Assembly (NCBI RefSeq): GCF_002723995.1
Contig: NZ_BEWP01000003.1
Location: 186,001-250,000, forward strand
DNA: 64,000 nt
Direction of reading: 5' to 3'
Origin: Gluconobacter kondonii
GTDB taxonomy: Bacteria; Pseudomonadota; Alphaproteobacteria; Acetobacterales; Acetobacteraceae
The translations under genes were made by a program, and so were the position numbers. Positions 60,781 through 64,000 of this stretch are shown in pieces. How positions within the stretch are numbered: position 1 is the stretch's first letter; each line of letters begins with the position of its first letter. The notes under the pieces are model-generated. The model worked only from the letters and a program-made list of their open reading frames with translations. It did not search any database and was not told where the DNA came from.

Positions 60781-62958
60781 GTGCTGACCTTAATCGGGGA
60801 GGCGCGTCCTGCGGAAAAATCCGTTACGGTTCTGTTTGTGAAGACAGAACCCCTTTCCGTCCCGGACCTCGATCCGCGCCGTCAGATGATCTGCTGGCTT
60901 CCGGTCGCGGTCGGGCTCGGGGCCGTGTTCTATCTCGCCCTGCCGTTTGAGCCTTCCATAGTATCTGTTGTGTTTGGCACCCTTCTGATGGGTCTGTCAG
61001 GGGCGGCGTGTCTCCGGTGGGGCTGGCAGCGGCTGTTTCCGCGTTTGCTGGGGTTTACGCTGCTTGCTTTTGCAACCGGTTTTGGTGATCTGGTTTTTCA
61101 GGCCCGGATGCAGCCGCCCATGCCGGTGTTGCCGACCCATGCCACCGTTCTGACGGGCCGCGTACAGTCGCTGGAAATCCTGCCGCCCCGGAATGATGAC
61201 GAAGATGATGGGCATCGCATCACTCTGGCCGATGCCGTGTTCGACACGCCCGTCGATGCCGGAATGGCACCGTTACGGCGCACGTTGCATATTCGCCTGC
61301 GGGACGATGACGATCTGTTGCCCGAGCCGGGAAGCACGATCAGCCTGCGTGCTATGTTGCGACCGCCGCCACCGCCGTCATGGCCCGGCGGACGCGATCT
61401 TCAGCGCGAGGCATGGTTTTCGGGACTGGCGGGAAGCGGTTATGCGCTGGGGCCGGTTAGTCTTTCAGGCGCAGCGGTCCGGGTTTCATGGATCGAGAGT
61501 TTGCGCGAGTCTGTTGCGTTCCGCACTGCGGCTGTGCTGCCTGACCAGACCGCAGCCATTGCGGCCACGCTTCTGGCCGGTGAAGCCGGGGGCATTGACC
61601 AGCAGACGCGGGAAGCATTTTCCGCATCCGGGCTGGCGCATCTTCTGGCCGTTGCAGGGCTGCATCTGGGGCTTGTGATGGCGGCTGTGATCGTGACGTT
61701 GCGCTGTGGTCTGGCATCGATTGAATATGTTGCTCTGCGCTTGCCCTGTCGGCAGATCGCCGCCGTTTGCGGGCTGCTGGCCGGGGCGGGCTATGTGCTG
61801 TTGACGGGCGCGCATCTACCCAGCCTGCGGGCGCTGGGCATGGCGAGCCTCGTGACGCTGGCCATCGTGACCGGGCGGCGCGTTCTGTCCATGCGGTCTT
61901 TGTCCATCGTGGCGCTGCTGATCCTGCTGGTTTCGCCGGTTTCGGTTGTGGATGTGTCGTTCCAGATGTCTTTCGCCGCCGTGATGGGGCTGATTGCGGG
62001 CTATGGCGCACTGCGCGAACCGCTCATGCGTCTGCGCGGGGAAGGGCAGTGGTATCGGGTTGCCGCGTCTTATGGCGCGGCCCTGACGCTGACGAGCCTT
62101 CTCGCCGGGTTGGCGACGTTGCCCGTCAGCATGGCGCATTTCGGGGCGTTTCAGCCGTGGTTTGTGCTGGCCAATCTTGCGGCCGTGCCGCTGGCGGCTG
62201 TCTGGATCATGCCGGTTGGGCTTCTGGCGCTTGTTGCCATGCCGTTTCATGCCGAAGCGCCGTTTCTGAAACTCATGGGTGTGGGCATCCGCATCGTACA
62301 GGCGCTGGCGGAGCGGGTGGCGGCGTTTCCGATGGCGCATCAGCCTGTTCCGGCCATGCCGGGCTGGGGGCTGCTGCTTGTGATGCTTGGGCTCTGCTTC
62401 CTGTGTCTGTGGAAAGGCCGGATTGCTCTTGCCGGTCTGCTCCCGGTGGTGATCGGGGTGGCGTCGATCTGGCTGGCCCCGAAGCCTGATATTTTCGTGT
62501 CGGCGGATGCGGGGCTGATGGCGGTGCATCGCTCGGATGTGTTTCTGGTTGGTCCGCATTCCGGTCTGGAACGGCGCACGCTGGAAGACTGGAAACAGGC
62601 TCTGGCGCTTCCGGTGGCGCCGCTGCCGCCGGACTGTCTGGCGGGTCTGTGCCGGATCAGCATTGGCGCGCAGACTGTGCTGCTGCGTCCGCATGATTTA
62701 TCGGACGGTGCTCATCTCCCGACGGTGCAGCAATGTGACGGGGTGAGCCTGTTCATCAGCGCCTCTCCCGCTCGCAAAGGCTGTGCGGATGTGCCGTTTA
62801 TTGACCGGTTTTCGGTCTGGCGCGACGGGGCTTATGCCGTGTTGGCCGGACGTGCCCTCACGATTGTTTCGGATCGGAGCTGGCGTGGAAACCGACTCTG
62901 GGTGCCGCCCGTGGGTTGGCACGGCATGCCGAACCTGCCGCTGGCTCAGTCCGAGTAA
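60781..62958 (+). CDS. comEC: ComEC/Rec2 family DNA-uptake channel, short form
   Basis: Membrane channel for uptake of single-stranded DNA. N-terminal DUF4131-like region, then the competence domain: SGLAHLLAVAGLHLGLVMA and LTGAHLPSLRALGMASLV are characteristic. About 8-10 membrane helices follow to residue ~560. The C-terminal part (about 565-725) is short and lacks the metallo-beta-lactamase HxHxDH signature seen in many ComEC proteins. Start uncertain: GTG 60781 overlaps its own ribosome site (AGGAGG), and a later GTG (60838) or ATG (60886) is possible. Confidence 0.82.
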   Translation: MLTLIGEARPAEKSVTVLFVKTEPLSVPDLDPRRQMICWLPVAVGLGAVFYLALPFEPSIVSVVFGTLLMGLSGAACLRWGWQRLFPRLLGFTLLAFATGFGDLVFQARMQPPMPVLPTHATVLTGRVQSLEILPPRNDDEDDGHRITLADAVFDTPVDAGMAPLRRTLHIRLRDDDDLLPEPGSTISLRAMLRPPPPPSWPGGRDLQREAWFSGLAGSGYALGPVSLSGAAVRVSWIESLRESVAFRTAAVLPDQTAAIAATLLAGEAGGIDQQTREAFSASGLAHLLAVAGLHLGLVMAAVIVTLRCGLASIEYVALRLPCRQIAAVCGLLAGAGYVLLTGAHLPSLRALGMASLVTLAIVTGRRVLSMRSLSIVALLILLVSPVSVVDVSFQMSFAAVMGLIAGYGALREPLMRLRGEGQWYRVAASYGAALTLTSLLAGLATLPVSMAHFGAFQPWFVLANLAAVPLAAVWIMPVGLLALVAMPFHAEAPFLKLMGVGIRIVQALAERVAAFPMAHQPVPAMPGWGLLLVMLGLCFLCLWKGRIALAGLLPVVIGVASIWLAPKPDIFVSADAGLMAVHRSDVFLVGPHSGLERRTLEDWKQALALPVAPLPPDCLAGLCRISIGAQTVLLRPHDLSDGAHLPTVQQCDGVSLFISASPARKGCADVPFIDRFSVWRDGAYAVLAGRALTIVSDRSWRGNRLWVPPVGWHGMPNLPLAQSE

Positions 62959-62959
62959 G

Positions 62960-62975
62960 GCCTGAATTTTCAGGC
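62960..62975. other. short palindrome between comEC and nth
   Basis: GCCTGAA-TT-TTCAGGC (7-base arms) lies just past the comEC stop and includes the nth stop codon. Converging genes share it; it is too short and lacks a good T-run to be a confident terminator. Confidence 0.35.
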
Positions 62976-63668
62976 TGTGGCTGTTTTCCGTGCGGGCGGG
63001 GCCGCCATGCGTTTGTCCGGATACAGGCACCATGTTGTGGCTGGGCAGCGCCAGCATTCGGGCGCGCGGGCCTTGCAGACATAGCGCCCGTGCAGGATCA
63101 GCCAGTGATGCGCCGGGCGGAGCATGTCTTTCGGGATACGGGCGACCAGCCCGTCCTCGACCTGTCGCACGGTTTTGCCGGGGGCCAGACCGGTGCGGTT
63201 ACCGATGCGGAAGATGTGGGTATCGACTGCCATCGTATCCGCGCCGAATGCGACATTCATCACGACATTCGCCGTCTTGCGCCCCACACCGGCCAGCGCT
63301 TCGAGCGAAGCACGGTCGGAGGGGACCTGTCCGCCGTGACGCTCCAGCAACTGATGGCAGAGCAGGTCCACGTTATGCGCTTTCGCCCGCCACAGGCCGA
63401 TGGTGCGGATGTGTCGCGCAATGCCCTCTTCGCCGATGGCTGCCATGGAGGTTGGGTCGGGGGCTTCCTCGAACAGGCCTTTGGTCGCTTTGTTGACGGA
63501 TTTGTCCGTCGCTTGTGCTGAGAGCACGACGCTTACCAGAAGTTCGAACGGATTGCGGAACACCAGTTCGCTTTCCGCATCGGGATTGGCTTCGGCCAGT
63601 GCCGTGATGAAGGCTTTGGCGGCCGCCTTGCTCATGGCCCGCTTGGCGGTTGCGGGGGCATCGGTCAT
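62970..63668 (-). CDS. nth: endonuclease III (base-excision repair)
   Basis: DNA glycosylase/AP lyase for oxidised pyrimidines. HhH region LEALAGVGRKTANVVMNVAF with the catalytic Lys, AVDTHIFRIGNRTGL with the catalytic Asp, and a C-terminal [4Fe-4S] motif C-x6-C-x2-C-x5-C (in CKARAPECWRCPATTWC). Start ATG 63668 gives 232 residues with a short Ala/Lys-rich N-terminus. Ends 12 bp after comEC's stop on the opposite strand. No T-run terminator follows. Confidence 0.94.
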   Translation of the reverse strand: MTDAPATAKRAMSKAAAKAFITALAEANPDAESELVFRNPFELLVSVVLSAQATDKSVNKATKGLFEEAPDPTSMAAIGEEGIARHIRTIGLWRAKAHNVDLLCHQLLERHGGQVPSDRASLEALAGVGRKTANVVMNVAFGADTMAVDTHIFRIGNRTGLAPGKTVRQVEDGLVARIPKDMLRPAHHWLILHGRYVCKARAPECWRCPATTWCLYPDKRMAAPPARKTATA

Positions 63669-63833
63669 GACGGGCACTCCAAGAGGGTGTGTTGCCGGGG
63701 GTGTGTTGCGTCTGGTCCAGACACACAGCAAGATACGGCAAAGTTCTGAAAACTCCATGCCATCACACCCCATGCCATTACACCGTGGCCGGTTCTGCAT
63801 GACATCGCAGACCGGCAGACGGCGGAGCGCCCT

Positions 63834-64000
63834 GTGCCTGATACCGTTTCCGATACCCCTCTTCCCATGAGTCGCCAGCAACAGGAGGGCCGCAAGCAGG
63901 AAGTGTCCTTCACGGACGTCCTGTCTTTCGTCTGTAGCCGCTGGTGTGATCATCCTCTTCTGCTGGCCAAGACCCTCGGCGGCGTTGCCCTCGCCACGCT
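63834..64000 (+). CDS. truncated gene at window edge, possible ABC exporter
   Basis: The frame is open from GTG 63834 (or ATG 63867) to the window end. GGAG lies about 8 bases upstream of the GTG. The encoded start, MSRQQQEGRKQEVSFT followed by DVLSFVCSRWCDHPLLLAK, looks like the cytoplasmic lead and first membrane helix of an ABC exporter of the MsbA/Atm1 type, but only about 55 residues are present. Divergent from nth. Confidence 0.45.
   Translation, partial: MPDTVSDTPLPMSRQQQEGRKQEVSFTDVLSFVCSRWCDHPLLLAKTLGGVALAT

Noticed and set aside
1-64000. tRNA genes or CRISPR array
   Set aside because: No GGTTCGAATCC-type T-arm with matching acceptor ends and no regularly spaced repeats were found by eye.

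Overview
The window looks like the chromosome of an acetic acid bacterium, most likely Gluconobacter (Acetobacteraceae, Alphaproteobacteria). The reasons are a three-subunit membrane-bound flavoprotein-cytochrome c dehydrogenase of the gluconate 2-dehydrogenase type, the overall protein character, and a gene order (tail-phage genes directly next to this dehydrogenase) that I recall from G. oxydans. The species call is from memory; nothing was searched. No rRNA, tRNA, CRISPR array or insertion sequence was recognised.

Region 1 (1-12942, all + strand) is the right-hand part of a contractile-tail phage module. After three connector-like genes come sheath, tube, a tail-assembly chaperone with a canonical -1 frameshift site, an unusually small basic protein where the tape measure should be, a DNA-circularisation/baseplate protein, a LysM protein X, hub (gpD/gpP), spike (gpV/gp45), gp46, gp47 (J), a fibre-like protein, gp48 and a glycine-rich fibre. 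This is the Mu tail order with a P2-like X gene added. No integrase, lysis gene or attachment site is visible, and the last fibre gene stops 5 bp from the dehydrogenase genes, so the module could be a remnant, a tailocin-like particle or part of a larger prophage extending left of the window.

Region 2 (12948-23497, - strand) holds the dehydrogenase operon (small Tat-exported subunit, GMC flavoprotein, triheme cytochrome c), then argD-argF-hslO-hypothetical-lipoprotein as one overlapping operon, and a D-aminopeptidase with its own terminator. Region 3 (23563-27780, + strand) runs recX, a CHAP lipoprotein, tatA, mtnB-mtnD-mtnC (methionine salvage) and ribF, closed by a strong terminator.

Region 4 (27818-46477) carries a TonB siderophore receptor behind two near-perfect Fur boxes, a Sel1 protein and a TraB/GumN protein on the opposite strand, ileS-lspA-DUF3035 lipoprotein, mutL and a respiratory D-lactate dehydrogenase. 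A probable copper pair (OprC/NosA-like TonB receptor with a His/Met-rich DUF2946-like protein), an RhtA-type exporter, parE and a small exported protein follow.

Region 5 (46790-64000) has a lipoprotein with a basic tail, an OmpA-family porin, DUF1491, an S41 protease, topA, dprA, plsY, a pyrC-like gene that has lost the HxH metal motif, pyrB, gltX, then on the + strand an exported cupin plus exported Rossmann-fold protein and comEC, then nth on the - strand and the start of a truncated + strand gene. The observations most worth follow-up are the frameshift element and tiny tape-measure-slot protein of the tail module, the probably non-catalytic PyrC homologue beside pyrB, the exported cupin/Rossmann pair, and the candidate copper locus.
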